A stretch of DNA of 14,346 nt from an uncultured Desulfobacterales bacterium (GTDB lineage Bacteria > Desulfobacterota > Desulfobacteria > Desulfobacterales > G020354645), in the NCBI GenBank assembly GCA_947259865.1, contig CAMYNZ010000045.1, forward strand, positions 1 through 14,346, given 5' to 3'. The first letter of the stretch is position 1. Each line of letters begins with the position of its first letter. A program made the translations under genes and the position numbers. Below, one piece after another: positions 1 through 7,307 of this stretch. The notes under the pieces are model-generated. The model did not search any database. It was not told the DNA's origin and saw only the letters and a program-made list of their open reading frames with translations.

Positions 1-83
1 GGGAGGCTACCTCGCCCCACCATGCCTGTCCGAGCTGTGGAACCTACAAAGGAAGAACGGTGATCGAAACAGAAGAAGAATAA
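1..83 (+). CDS. rpmF: Ribosomal protein bL32, C-terminal fragment (5' end outside window)
   Basis: An open frame enters from the left edge (codons begin at base 3) and ends at TAA 81-83. The visible tail contains HHACPSCGTYKGRTVI, which matches the end of the zinc-binding type of bL32, where a CPxCG knuckle is followed by YYKGR. Only the second cysteine pair is visible; the first would lie upstream. The protein is a structural component of the large ribosomal subunit. rpmF commonly starts the fatty-acid/phospholipid synthesis cluster in bacteria, and here it lies 22 bases before a flavoenzyme gene of such a cluster. The fragment is only 26 residues, so the call rests on the cysteine motif and on context. 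Confidence 0.85.
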   Translation, partial: EATSPHHACPSCGTYKGRTVIETEEE

Positions 84-105
84 TTTCATAAAGGAAAATT
101 AGAGC

Positions 106-1773
106 ATGGCGGCATCAGTAGAGAATACCAGTAAAGCCTTGTACGGCCTGGATTCTGAATCCAGGCAAATGGTCATTGATATGATCGGGCAGTTGAAAAA
201 ACGATTGCTTGTATCGGAAAAAATTACTGAATGGGATAAAAAAGAGATTTTCCCCGAAGATACATTGCGGGAATTGCTCGGGCCGGAAATAGGCCTGCAG
301 CTTTTAATGATTCCCGAAGCTTATGGCGGAATGGGAGGCGGTGCGCGTGACAGTTGTGTCATTACGCGTGAAATGTCCAAGATCTGTTTAGGAATCACCA
401 CCGCTTTTTTTGCACTTCAGCTGGGCGCCGATCCCCTGGTTGTTGGCGGGACAGAAGCCCAAAAAGCCAAATGGCTTGGCAAGATTTCCGAGGGAAAGGC
501 TCTGGTTGCCTATGCTGTCACCGAGCCGGATGCCGGCAGTAATGTTGCCGCCATCAAAACCAAAGCCGATCCGGTAAAAAATGAAGCCGGTGATATCACA
601 GGTTACAGGATAACCGGCAATAAACAATTTATTTCCACCGGCGCTGCGGCTGATTTTATTACACTGCTTGCCAAAACTCCGGAAGGTCCCACGTTTTTTG
701 TCATAGAAAAGGGTACCGAGGGATTTACACCCGGCAGAAGCGAAGAAAAACACGGCATTCGGGCTTCACAGACATCCGCGCTGGCCTTTACCGATGTATT
801 GGTGCCGGTTGAAAACCTTATCGGCGGCATACCCGGCAGAGGGATGCGGCAGGCCAACCAGGTCTTCGGCTATACCCGTCTGATGGTTGCCTCCATGGGG
901 TTAGGTGCCGGTGAAGCTGCACTGGATATCGTTATCCCCTATGCCAAAGAGCGGGTTGTGTCCGGATCACCGTTATCAGAAAAGCAAGGTTACACGCATA
1001 AACTCGTCGTACCCCACGCCGTGAGACTTGCAGCTGCCGCTGCATATATTTACGAAGTCGCACATCGGTTGGATTCCGGTGAAAAAGATCTGCAGATAGA
1101 GGGCTCTATTGCAAAGTTTTTTTCCACCGAGATTGCAGATAAGACCGCCAGTGATGCCATGCAGGCCCTCGGTGGCTACGGCTATATTGCTGAGTTTGGA
1201 GTGGAAAAAATTAAAAGAGACGTCAAGATTGCCTGTGTTTATGAAGGAACCAGCGAGGTTCAACAAAACATCATCAGTACATTTCGCTGGAAAAATACCA
1301 TCAAATCAAAAGGCGAATTCTATGGGTCCATCGCTGCTGAATTGGAAAAACTCGACACAGCAGTCGGGGATATCGGGTGTCGTTCCTATAGCCTTGCCGC
1401 CAGGATTTTAAACGACACCATTATGCTGGTTCATCAGAATAAATTGACCCGCAAGCAGTATGTTATGTTCGCGCTGGCGGATATGATGACCCATGTGGAA
1501 GTGGGCGCATGCATGGCTCGAAAGGCCGCGGCGGTCCTTCGGGCAGGCGACCCTGCAGCCGAGAAACTCAAAATCTATTCGCGAATCTTTGCAAATGAAG
1601 TCGCACAGGTAGTGGCTCAAAATGTAATTAAAATCGTTATGGGAATCGGAATTTTTGACAAAAACGCGGTGGCAGAGTTTCTGGATAGAACGTCGTATAA
1701 TGAATTGCTTGATAGTTACCGTGATGTTATCAGTGACATGGACAAAGCAGCGGATTATTTATTTGAGAGGTGA
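106..1773 (+). CDS. Acyl-CoA dehydrogenase family flavoprotein with C-terminal extension, in a fab cluster
   Basis: A 555-residue acyl-CoA dehydrogenase fold. Visible marks are the FAD/substrate-loop motif YAVTEPDAGSN (136-146), LGGYGY (355-360), and YEGTSEVQQ, whose Glu380 lines up with the catalytic base of short- and medium-chain acyl-CoA dehydrogenases. The usual core ends near residue 400. The remaining ~150 residues form a helical extension of the kind seen in very-long-chain/ACAD9-type enzymes. The start ATG is preceded by AAGGA at 91-95. No signal peptide or membrane segment is seen, so it should be cytoplasmic. The family oxidises acyl thioesters to 2-enoyl thioesters, passing electrons to electron-transfer flavoprotein, and some members run as reductases. 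Its place between rpmF and fabG-acpP, with only 2 bases to fabG, suggests co-expression with fatty-acid synthesis rather than beta-oxidation. The substrate (acyl-ACP or acyl-CoA) and direction cannot be read from sequence. Confidence 0.93.
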   Translation: MAASVENTSKALYGLDSESRQMVIDMIGQLKKRLLVSEKITEWDKKEIFPEDTLRELLGPEIGLQLLMIPEAYGGMGGGARDSCVITREMSKICLGITTAFFALQLGADPLVVGGTEAQKAKWLGKISEGKALVAYAVTEPDAGSNVAAIKTKADPVKNEAGDITGYRITGNKQFISTGAAADFITLLAKTPEGPTFFVIEKGTEGFTPGRSEEKHGIRASQTSALAFTDVLVPVENLIGGIPGRGMRQANQVFGYTRLMVASMGLGAGEAALDIVIPYAKERVVSGSPLSEKQGYTHKLVVPHAVRLAAAAAYIYEVAHRLDSGEKDLQIEGSIAKFFSTEIADKTASDAMQALGGYGYIAEFGVEKIKRDVKIACVYEGTSEVQQNIISTFRWKNTIKSKGEFYGSIAAELEKLDTAVGDIGCRSYSLAARILNDTIMLVHQNKLTRKQYVMFALADMMTHVEVGACMARKAAAVLRAGDPAAEKLKIYSRIFANEVAQVVAQNVIKIVMGIGIFDKNAVAEFLDRTSYNELLDSYRDVISDMDKAADYLFER

Positions 1774-1775
1774 TT

Positions 1776-2540
1776 ATGAACGACAATGACAGGCGCACCA
1801 TTGTTGTTACCGGTGGCTCACGGGGTATTGGTCGGGCGATCTGCATTGCACTGGCTGAGACGAACACGCATGTTTATTTTAATTATTTTTCCCCTTCGGA
1901 TCCGGCAGCGGAAAAAGCGGCGGCGGACGAAACTGAGAGATTTGTGACCGAAAAAGGGGCTGCCGCCACCGGTATTTGCGTAAATGTCGCCTCGCAGGAC
2001 GAGGTGAACAATTTTTTCGAAAAGATCATCAAGGATACGGGGCGTATCGATGTTCTGGTAAACAATGCAGGTATCACAATGGACGGATTACTGGTCCGGA
2101 TGAAAGAAGCGGCCTGGGATGCCGTACTGGACATAAATTTAAAAGCCGCTTTCCGATGCTTGCAGATAGCCGCGAAAACTATGATGAAACAACGCTCCGG
2201 TCGAATCGTCAACATCGCATCGGTTGCCGGAGCAATCGGCAATCCGGGACAGGCCAACTACTCGGCATCAAAAGCCGGGCTAATTGGTCTGACCAAGTCG
2301 GCTGCCAAAGAATTGGCCTCGCGCGGTATCACGGTAAATGCGGTGGCCCCGGGTTTTATTGAAACGGATATGACGGCGCCACTTCCAGATAAGGTAAAGG
2401 AATCCTATCTAAGCGGGATTCCGCTGGGGCGCGCCGGGAGGCCGGCGGATGTGGCAGCTGCAGTTGCTTTTTTAACTTCCGAAGCGGCAACATATATTAC
2501 AGGACAGGTTATTCATGTAAGTGGTGGCATGTATATGTGA
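1776..2540 (+). CDS. fabG: 3-oxoacyl-[acyl-carrier-protein] reductase FabG (SDR family)
   Basis: A 254-residue classical short-chain dehydrogenase/reductase that reduces 3-oxoacyl-ACP with NADPH in the elongation cycle. Visible motifs are the Rossmann glycine motif TGGSRGIG (12-19), NNAG (96-99), Asn121, Ser149 in NIASVAG, and Tyr162/Lys166 in [14 protein letters not shown] and the C-terminal [14 protein letters not shown] are typical of FabG. The ATG at 1776 is preferred because GAGAGG (1765-1770) lies 5 bases upstream; a GTG at 1770 would overlap that site. The gene begins 2 bases after the acyl-CoA-dehydrogenase stop, so the two are probably translationally coupled, and acpP follows after 13 bases. 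Related SDR reductases acting on CoA thioesters cannot be excluded by motif, but the acpP neighbour favours FabG. Confidence 0.95.
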   Translation: MNDNDRRTIVVTGGSRGIGRAICIALAETNTHVYFNYFSPSDPAAEKAAADETERFVTEKGAAATGICVNVASQDEVNNFFEKIIKDTGRIDVLVNNAGITMDGLLVRMKEAAWDAVLDINLKAAFRCLQIAAKTMMKQRSGRIVNIASVAGAIGNPGQANYSASKAGLIGLTKSAAKELASRGITVNAVAPGFIETDMTAPLPDKVKESYLSGIPLGRAGRPADVAAAVAFLTSEAATYITGQVIHVSGGMYM

Positions 2541-2553
2541 AAGGAGGATATGT

Positions 2554-2784
2554 ATGTCTGTTGAAGATAAGGTAAGAAAGATCATTGCAGAAAAGTTGAG
2601 TGTTGATTTGGAAGAGGTGGTACCTGAGGCTTCATTTGTGGATGATCTGGGTGCGGATTCTTTGGATCTGGTTGAGCTTATCATGTCGATGGAGGAAGAG
2701 TTTGATACGGAGATATCCGATGAAGCTGCCGAGAAAATTCTATCCGTCAAGGACGCAATTGATTTCGTAAAATCCCAATCCTAA
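2554..2784 (+). CDS. acpP: Acyl carrier protein
   Basis: A 76-residue acidic protein, the normal size of bacterial ACP. Ser36 in the signature [10 protein letters not shown] is the 4'-phosphopantetheine attachment site, and the flanking helix II ([15 protein letters not shown]) is intact. It carries growing acyl chains between the fatty-acid synthesis enzymes in the cytoplasm. The start at 2554 ([11 protein letters not shown]) is chosen because a strong AAGGAGG (2541-2547) sits 6 bases upstream; an ATG at 2550 is in another frame, and the in-frame codons upstream belong to the end of fabG. A 234-base gap with a hairpin separates it from fabF. Confidence 0.97.
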   Translation: MSVEDKVRKIIAEKLSVDLEEVVPEASFVDDLGADSLDLVELIMSMEEEFDTEISDEAAEKILSVKDAIDFVKSQS

Positions 2785-3018
2785 TTATACTTAACCTTTA
2801 CCTTGAGTTGCCGGGCCCTTGTCAGTCCGGTGACTTTGGTGTAGAGATCCGTTGTTAGAGAAAAGGCGCATTTGCAGGCTTGAACCCGGGCTTCAGTTTT
2901 TCTGAATTAGGGGTCTTGATCGACTTGAGTTTAGCGTTACTTTCTAGTAGTTAGGCCTGAAATTTCGTGCCTGATCATATGTGATCCAGGCCACACAGAC
3001 CGGCAAAAAGGAGGCATA
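2785..3018 (+). promoter_or_regulatory. Long acpP-fabF leader with a hairpin just before the fabF ribosome-binding site
   Basis: These 234 bases contain no convincing ORF, although the flanking fab genes are otherwise tightly packed. A 9-bp stem with one bulged C and a 4-base TATG loop spans 2969-2991 (GCCTGATCA pairing with TGATCCAGGC), ending 16 bases before the AAGGAGG of fabF (3008-3014). A smaller TTCAG-TTTTT-CTGAA hairpin occurs near 2895-2909. No run of T follows the 2969-2991 stem, so it does not look like a simple terminator. A promoter, a processing site or a translational control element are all possible. Only the base pairing is seen; the function is inference. Confidence 0.35.
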
Positions 3019-4263
3019 GTGAAGAGGCGGATAGTGATAACCGGTGTTGGGCTTGTAACACCGCTTGGAATAGGCGTTGAAGAGTCATGGCAAGCAATCT
3101 GCGCCGGCAAGTCGGGGATTGGTGAAATTACGCGGTTTGATGCCACTCACCATGCAACTAAAATCGCCGGTGAAGTCAAGGGTTTCCGCAATGAAGATTT
3201 TCTCCCGGCCAAAGAGGCCAAGCGCACCGAGCTTTTTATTTCTTATGCGATTGCAGCCACCCGCATGGCTATTGATGATTCCGGACTGGTGATCAACGCG
3301 TCAAATGGGGACAGAGTTGGCGTTATTACCGGCTGCGGTCTGGGAGGCCTCGGTATTATGGAGCGCACCATCTTAAATGTAAACCAAAACGGCCCCAGAC
3401 GTGTAACCCCATTTTTTATACCTTTGATGATAGGCAACATGGCCGCCGGAATGATCTCGATCCACTTTGGCGCCAAAGGACCCAATTCCGCCCTGGCAAC
3501 AGCCTGCGCTGCAGGGACTCACGCAATCGGTGAGGCATTTAGAGCGATCCAGATCGGCGCAGCCGATGCGATGATAACCGGTGGTGTGGAATCGGTGATC
3601 ACACCGACCTGCGTTGCCGGCTTTAATGCTATGAAGGCGCTTTCTACCCGTAACGATGATCCTCAAAAAGCATCGCGACCGTTTGAGCGTGATCGTGACG
3701 GATTTGTGGTTGGCGAAGGAAGCGGAATGCTGATACTGGAAACGCTGGAGGACGCTTTAAAACGAGACGCTCACATATATGCCGAATTATGCGGATTGGG
3801 AATGAGTGGGGATGGATATCACATGACTTCGCCCTCTCCGGATGGCGATGGCGCCGTTCGGTGCATGCAGGCGGCTATTGACGATGCCGGTATCACCTAC
3901 GACATGATTGATTATATCAATGCCCATGGTACGTCCACTCCATTGAACGATCTTTATGAGACCCGGGCTGTAAAAGAGGTTTTTAAAGAACGGGCCCACT
4001 CTCTTGCAATCAGTTCCACAAAATCGATGACCGGGCATCTATTGGGCGGTGCCGGCGGTATTGAAACCGTTTTCACCGCGCTGACAATCCACGACGGGAT
4101 CATCCCTCCGACCATCAATCATGACAATCCTGGTGACGAATGTAATCTTGATTATGTGCCCAACACTGCCCGCAAAGCAAAAGTTAAATACGCTATGTCC
4201 AACTCGTTTGGCTTTGGAGGAACCAATGCAAGTTTGGTGCTGAAGGCCTACGAAGATGATTAG
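3019..4263 (+). CDS. fabF: 3-oxoacyl-[acyl-carrier-protein] synthase II (KASII)
   Basis: A 414-residue elongating condensing enzyme that joins acyl-ACP and malonyl-ACP with loss of CO2. The Cys-His-His triad is complete: Cys163 in TACAAGTHAIGEAF, His303 in NAHGTSTPLND and His340 in KSMTGHLLGGAGG, the same numbering as E. coli FabF. The N-terminal KRRIVITGVGLVTPLG and the C-terminal NSFGFGGTNASLVL are textbook FabF. The GTG start at 3019 has AAGGAGG (3008-3014) 4 bases upstream. The TAG stop (4261-4263) is itself the first three bases of a palindromic repeat, so the repeat junction sets the end of the gene. No fabH or fabD accompanies it in this window, so chain initiation and malonyl transfer must be encoded elsewhere. 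Confidence 0.97.
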   Translation: MKRRIVITGVGLVTPLGIGVEESWQAICAGKSGIGEITRFDATHHATKIAGEVKGFRNEDFLPAKEAKRTELFISYAIAATRMAIDDSGLVINASNGDRVGVITGCGLGGLGIMERTILNVNQNGPRRVTPFFIPLMIGNMAAGMISIHFGAKGPNSALATACAAGTHAIGEAFRAIQIGAADAMITGGVESVITPTCVAGFNAMKALSTRNDDPQKASRPFERDRDGFVVGEGSGMLILETLEDALKRDAHIYAELCGLGMSGDGYHMTSPSPDGDGAVRCMQAAIDDAGITYDMIDYINAHGTSTPLNDLYETRAVKEVFKERAHSLAISSTKSMTGHLLGGAGGIETVFTALTIHDGIIPPTINHDNPGDECNLDYVPNTARKAKVKYAMSNSFGFGGTNASLVLKAYEDD

Positions 4264-4286
4264 AAGTGGTTTTGAAACCATTTCTA
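4261..4286. repeat. Reduced copy of a dispersed terminal-repeat element (copy 1, 26-base palindrome)
   Basis: The sequence is TAGAAGTGGTTT, TG, AAACCATTTCTA: two 12-base arms that are complementary except for one position. The same ends bound a 208-base copy at 7308-7515, and the right end recurs at 10108. Here left and right ends are joined with nothing between them, as if the interior had been lost. It begins inside the fabF stop codon. No T-run follows, so it is a poor intrinsic terminator, although it may still fold in the mRNA. Confidence 0.6.
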
Positions 4287-4372
4287 AATCGTACTTGCTG
4301 AGCTATATTGTCCCTTCCATCAACACTCACCGGGTGCCTCGAAGACCTTTCGCGGTTAATCCCTACTGTATA

Positions 4373-4412
4373 CCGCAAATTTTTCTTGCGGATAACCCCA
4401 TATTTATATAAC
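4373..4412 (+). promoter_or_regulatory. Possible promoter before the deaminase-nrdR-rib block
   Basis: The fabF-deaminase gap (4264-4485) contains no ORF that can be supported. Within it are a 6-bp hairpin (CCGCAA 4373-4378 with TTGCGG 4386-4391) and a possible sigma-70 pair: TTGCGG at 4386-4391 and TATAAC at 4407-4412. The spacing is 15 bases, which is short, and the -35 element is weak. It fits the need for a new transcription start ahead of the nucleotide/riboflavin genes but is not strong evidence. Confidence 0.22.
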
Positions 4413-4485
4413 ATCGAGCGTTGCGCTTTCAGCAGCATCAACCCCGTTCAATAACGAATAAAATTTGACTCAGGAGGCCTGTGAA

Positions 4486-4965
4486 ATGCCGAGAGCAGAG
4501 AATAGACCGGCATGGGAAGATTATTTTATGGGTATAACCGCTCATGTGGCCCAACGCGCCACCTGCTCCCGACGGGCAGTTGGCGCCATTATCGTCAAAG
4601 ACAAAAGAATTTTGTCTACCGGCTACAACGGTGCGCCAACCGGTATTCGACACTGTCTTGATATCGGTTGCTTGCGGGAAAAATTGGATGTACCTTCCGG
4701 GGAACGGCATGAACTGTGCCGGGGTATCCATGCCGAACAGAATGCAATTATTCAGGCTGCTTATCACGGTGTCTCAGTAAAAGGCGCGTCACTTTTCTGT
4801 ACCAACCTACCGTGTTCAATATGCACCAAAATGATCATAAACGCCGGCATAAAGAAGATATATTACCAGGATGGATATGCAGATTCAATGTCCGAAGAAA
4901 TGTTTCATGAGGCAGGGATTGAGGTAATCAAGCACACGATCAGAAAGCAGGGGGAAGCGATATGA
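4486..4965 (+). CDS. dCMP deaminase-like zinc enzyme (ComEB type)
   Basis: A 159-residue member of the cytidine/deoxycytidylate deaminase superfamily. The catalytic zinc site is visible as HAEQNAI (His82, proton-shuttling Glu84) and PCSICTK (Cys110, Cys113). Additional cysteines (57, 62, 78) in the insertion before HAE resemble the second, structural zinc site of phage-T4-type dCMP deaminases. The family converts dCMP to dUMP, feeding thymidylate synthesis; ComEB of Bacillus belongs to it. The ATG at 4486 is chosen because AGGAGG (4472-4477) lies 8 bases upstream, while an upstream TTG at 4465 has no such site. Its last bases overlap nrdR by 4 (ATGA), pairing a dNTP-pool enzyme with the ribonucleotide reductase regulator. 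Substrate specificity among deoxycytidylate-type deaminases is assigned by family only. Confidence 0.88.
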   Translation: MPRAENRPAWEDYFMGITAHVAQRATCSRRAVGAIIVKDKRILSTGYNGAPTGIRHCLDIGCLREKLDVPSGERHELCRGIHAEQNAIIQAAYHGVSVKGASLFCTNLPCSICTKMIINAGIKKIYYQDGYADSMSEEMFHEAGIEVIKHTIRKQGEAI

Positions 4966-5417
4966 AATGTCCGTACTGTGGTGAAGTTGACAACAAAGTT
5001 ATCGACTCCAGGTTGAGCAAGGATGGCAATGTAATTCGTCGACGAAGGGAATGCATTATCTGCAGCCGACGGTTTACGACATACGAGCATATTGAAGAAA
5101 TTCCAATCATGATAATTAAGAAAGATGGCCGCCGTGAAGTTTTTTCGCGCGAGAAGGTACGGTCGGGTATGAAACGGGCCTGCGAAAAACGGGACATCAG
5201 CATGAATATTATTGAAGAATTTATTGATGAATTGGAACGCGATCTCAGAGAAACTGGGGAAAAAGAGATACCTGCCGCTGACGTGGGGGAGAAGATAATG
5301 TCCAGGCTGCATGAGCTTGATGATGTGGCCTATGTACGCTTTGCATCTGTTTACAGAGAATTTAAAGACGTGAACGATTTTGTCGATGAATTAAAAAGTC
5401 TTTTGAGTAAACAATAA
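4962..5417 (+). CDS. nrdR: Transcriptional repressor NrdR
   Basis: A 151-residue protein of the normal NrdR length. It has an N-terminal zinc ribbon (Cys3, Cys6, Cys31, Cys34) followed by [11 protein letters not shown] and an ATP-cone domain (about residues 49-139) with the usual [14 protein letters not shown] start. NrdR senses ATP/dATP and represses ribonucleotide reductase genes by binding NrdR boxes. It starts within the deaminase stop codon (ATGA overlap), with GGGGGA just upstream, so the two are probably translationally coupled. The next gene, ribD, follows after 15 bases; an nrdR-ribD junction is common in many bacteria. No convincing NrdR box was seen in this window. Confidence 0.97.
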   Translation: MKCPYCGEVDNKVIDSRLSKDGNVIRRRRECIICSRRFTTYEHIEEIPIMIIKKDGRREVFSREKVRSGMKRACEKRDISMNIIEEFIDELERDLRETGEKEIPAADVGEKIMSRLHELDDVAYVRFASVYREFKDVNDFVDELKSLLSKQ

Positions 5418-5432
5418 ACATATTAAACCGAT

Positions 5433-6542
5433 ATGGATGACGCATTTTTTATGAAAATGGCGCTTGAACTTGCCAAACAGGGTCTGGGGTATACCTCTCC
5501 CAATCCGGCAGTTGGCGCTGTGGTTGTAAAAAATGGAAAGGTTGTCGGTAAAGGGTATCATGCCGGGTCCGGGCAAGCCCACGCTGAAGTCGCTGCCATC
5601 GATGATGCGGGAACCGAAGTTTCCGGTGCCACACTCTATGTAACGCTTGAGCCCTGTAATCATGTGGGCCGAACGCCGCCCTGCACCGAGAAAATTTTAT
5701 CGGCTGCTATTGATCGCGTTGTTATAGCTATGAAGGATCCTAATCCCGAGGTAGCCGGAGGCGGATCAGAATACCTGCGCAGCAAAGGGATCCGGATCAG
5801 TGTCGGGGTTTGTGAAGACCAGGCCAGGAGGATGAATGAGGCCTATTTGAAATTTGTCGAGACAAAGCACCCCTTTGTAATTGTAAAGTGCGCCGCTACT
5901 TTGGATGGAATGATTGCCACCAAAACAGGTGATTCCAAATGGGTGTCTGGAGAAGCTTCAAGAGCGTATGTTCACGTGCTCAGGCATCTATCAGATGCCA
6001 TTATGGTCGGCATAGGGACCATTAAAAAAGACAATTCGAGCCTGACAACCCGGTTGGATGGTAAAAAGGGATTGGACCCTAAACGGATTGTATTGGACAC
6101 GCATCTTTCAATTCCTGAAAATGCCAGGGTATTGAAGCTTGATTCCGATTCTGATACAGTCATCGCCACCGGACCGTCTATTTCAGAAAAGAAAAAAGTT
6201 GCCTTCCAAAAAAGCGGAATTAATATTGTTCAAGCCCCACTGAAAGACGGCCGGGTGGATCTTGGATTTCTGATGGATCGCCTGGGGGAATCCGCGGTTA
6301 CAAGTCTCCTGGTGGAAGGGGGCGGCCGGGTAATTGCATCCTGTCTAAAGGCCGGCATTGTTGATAAAATCATCTTTTTCTATGCTCCCAAAATATTGGG
6401 CGGTGATGATGGTATCCCCATTTGCAGGGGCCCCGGCCCTAACTTGATGCAAGAAAGCGTTGCGGTCAAAAAAATCGAGGTACATCGTTTCGGCGATGAT
6501 GTTATGGTGGAAGGATATGTAGATAATAGTTTTAAGTTTTAG
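5433..6542 (+). CDS. ribD: Bifunctional pyrimidine deaminase / reductase RibD
   Basis: 369 residues, close to E. coli RibD. The N-terminal deaminase domain has HAEVAAI (His50, Glu52) and PCNHVGRTPPC (Cys75, Cys84) binding zinc. The C-terminal reductase domain (about 145-365) begins with PFVIVKCAATLDGMIAT and contains LLVEGGGRV. The enzyme deaminates the pyrimidine product of GTP cyclohydrolase II and then reduces its ribosyl group with NADPH. The start is the first ATG after nrdR; no good Shine-Dalgarno is visible, so translation may depend on coupling to nrdR. The last few codons (NSFKF and TAG) lie inside the GTTTTAAGTTTTAG repeat that fills the gap to ribE, so the repeat has become part of the coding end. 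Confidence 0.97.
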   Translation: MDDAFFMKMALELAKQGLGYTSPNPAVGAVVVKNGKVVGKGYHAGSGQAHAEVAAIDDAGTEVSGATLYVTLEPCNHVGRTPPCTEKILSAAIDRVVIAMKDPNPEVAGGGSEYLRSKGIRISVGVCEDQARRMNEAYLKFVETKHPFVIVKCAATLDGMIATKTGDSKWVSGEASRAYVHVLRHLSDAIMVGIGTIKKDNSSLTTRLDGKKGLDPKRIVLDTHLSIPENARVLKLDSDSDTVIATGPSISEKKKVAFQKSGINIVQAPLKDGRVDLGFLMDRLGESAVTSLLVEGGGRVIASCLKAGIVDKIIFFYAPKILGGDDGIPICRGPGPNLMQESVAVKKIEVHRFGDDVMVEGYVDNSFKF

Positions 6543-6639
6543 GTTTTAAGTTTTAGGTAACTAAAATCTGGCCGTCAGCCACTTACATAAAACATAATAC
6601 TTAAAACCTAAAACATAAGTCTTAAAACCTAAAACCTAA
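6529..6639. repeat. Large AT-rich inverted repeat between ribD and ribE
   Basis: The left side has a 14-base unit, GTTTTAAGTTTTAG, twice in tandem (6529-6542, 6543-6556). The right side carries CTTAAAACCTAAAAC twice (6600-6614, 6621-6635). Each right copy is the perfect 15-base complement of 6536-6550, so a long stem can form in two registers. The loop contains a small TGGC-CGTCA-GCCA hairpin (about 6569-6581). The element overlaps the ribD stop codon and ends about 10 bases before the ribE start. No protein is encoded in it. Confidence 0.85.
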
Positions 6640-6649
6640 TACTAACATT

Positions 6650-7306
6650 ATGTTTACCGGAATAATTGAAGGCCTGGGTACTGTTTCAGGGATACACTCT
6701 GCGGGACAGGGTAAGCGATTAAGCATCACGTCGGATTTCCCACTGGATCAATCCGGGATCGGAGATAGCATATCCGTGAGCGGGGCCTGCTTGACTGCGG
6801 TCGCGATTGAAGGCAAACGCTTCGAGGTAGATTTATCCCCTGAAACAATTGCCACAACAACATTTGGGCGGGTCAATGTCGGCGATCAGTTGAATCTTGA
6901 ACGGGCAATGCGTCTTTCGGATCGAATAGACGGTCACCTGGTCAGCGGGCATATAGATGGAACAGGCGTTATCCGGAATAATAAAATGACCGGCAACGCA
7001 ATGATTGTAACCATAGATATTCCAAAGTCTCTCTTACACTACATGATAAAGAAAGGTTCTGTGGCGGTAGACGGAATCAGTTTGACCATAAATTCCTGTG
7101 ACAAGGAAGGTATTGAGGTAACGATCATTCCACATACCGGCCGGAATACGACCATCGGTTTTAAAAAAAGAGGCGACCCCGTCAATATTGAAACAGACAT
7201 GATTGGAAAATACGTTGAACGATTTGTTGCCGTGGGGCCGGATGGTGATGGACGAAAACAAGCCGGTCTCGATATGAATTTTTTAGCCAAGACAGGTTTC
7301 ATATGA
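6650..7306 (+). CDS. ribE: Riboflavin synthase, alpha chain
   Basis: 218 residues formed from two lumazine-binding repeats, about 1-97 and 98-200. The first begins with the family hallmark MFTGIIEGLG; the second begins near HLVSGHIDGTG and contains GSVAVDGISLTI. The enzyme dismutates two molecules of 6,7-dimethyl-8-ribityllumazine into riboflavin plus the pyrimidine donor. The start is fixed by MFTGII. Unusually, there is no purine-rich Shine-Dalgarno upstream, where the bases are CCTAATACTAACATT next to the inverted repeat. This protein is called RibC in some species and RibE in others. A repeat element begins one base after the stop codon. Confidence 0.96.
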   Translation: MFTGIIEGLGTVSGIHSAGQGKRLSITSDFPLDQSGIGDSISVSGACLTAVAIEGKRFEVDLSPETIATTTFGRVNVGDQLNLERAMRLSDRIDGHLVSGHIDGTGVIRNNKMTGNAMIVTIDIPKSLLHYMIKKGSVAVDGISLTINSCDKEGIEVTIIPHTGRNTTIGFKKRGDPVNIETDMIGKYVERFVAVGPDGDGRKQAGLDMNFLAKTGFI

Positions 7307-7307
7307 C

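Noticed and set aside
388..1620. Open frames on the minus strand opposite the acyl-CoA dehydrogenase gene
   Set aside because: They are out-of-frame shadows of a clearly coding gene, without family motifs or ribosome-binding sites.
4261..4286. Palindrome after fabF as a rho-independent terminator
   Set aside because: The stem is AT-moderate and no T-run follows on either strand; identical ends elsewhere explain it better as a repeat.
4300..4314. CTATATTGT as an NrdR box
   Set aside because: It matches only one half of the expected 16-base palindromic box, and no second box lies at a normal spacing; the downstream genes are not ribonucleotide reductase.
6529..6639. Telomere-like TTTTAGG repeats
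   Set aside because: The motif resembles some eukaryotic telomere units, but there are only two tandem copies per arm, arranged as an inverted repeat between two bacterial riboflavin genes.
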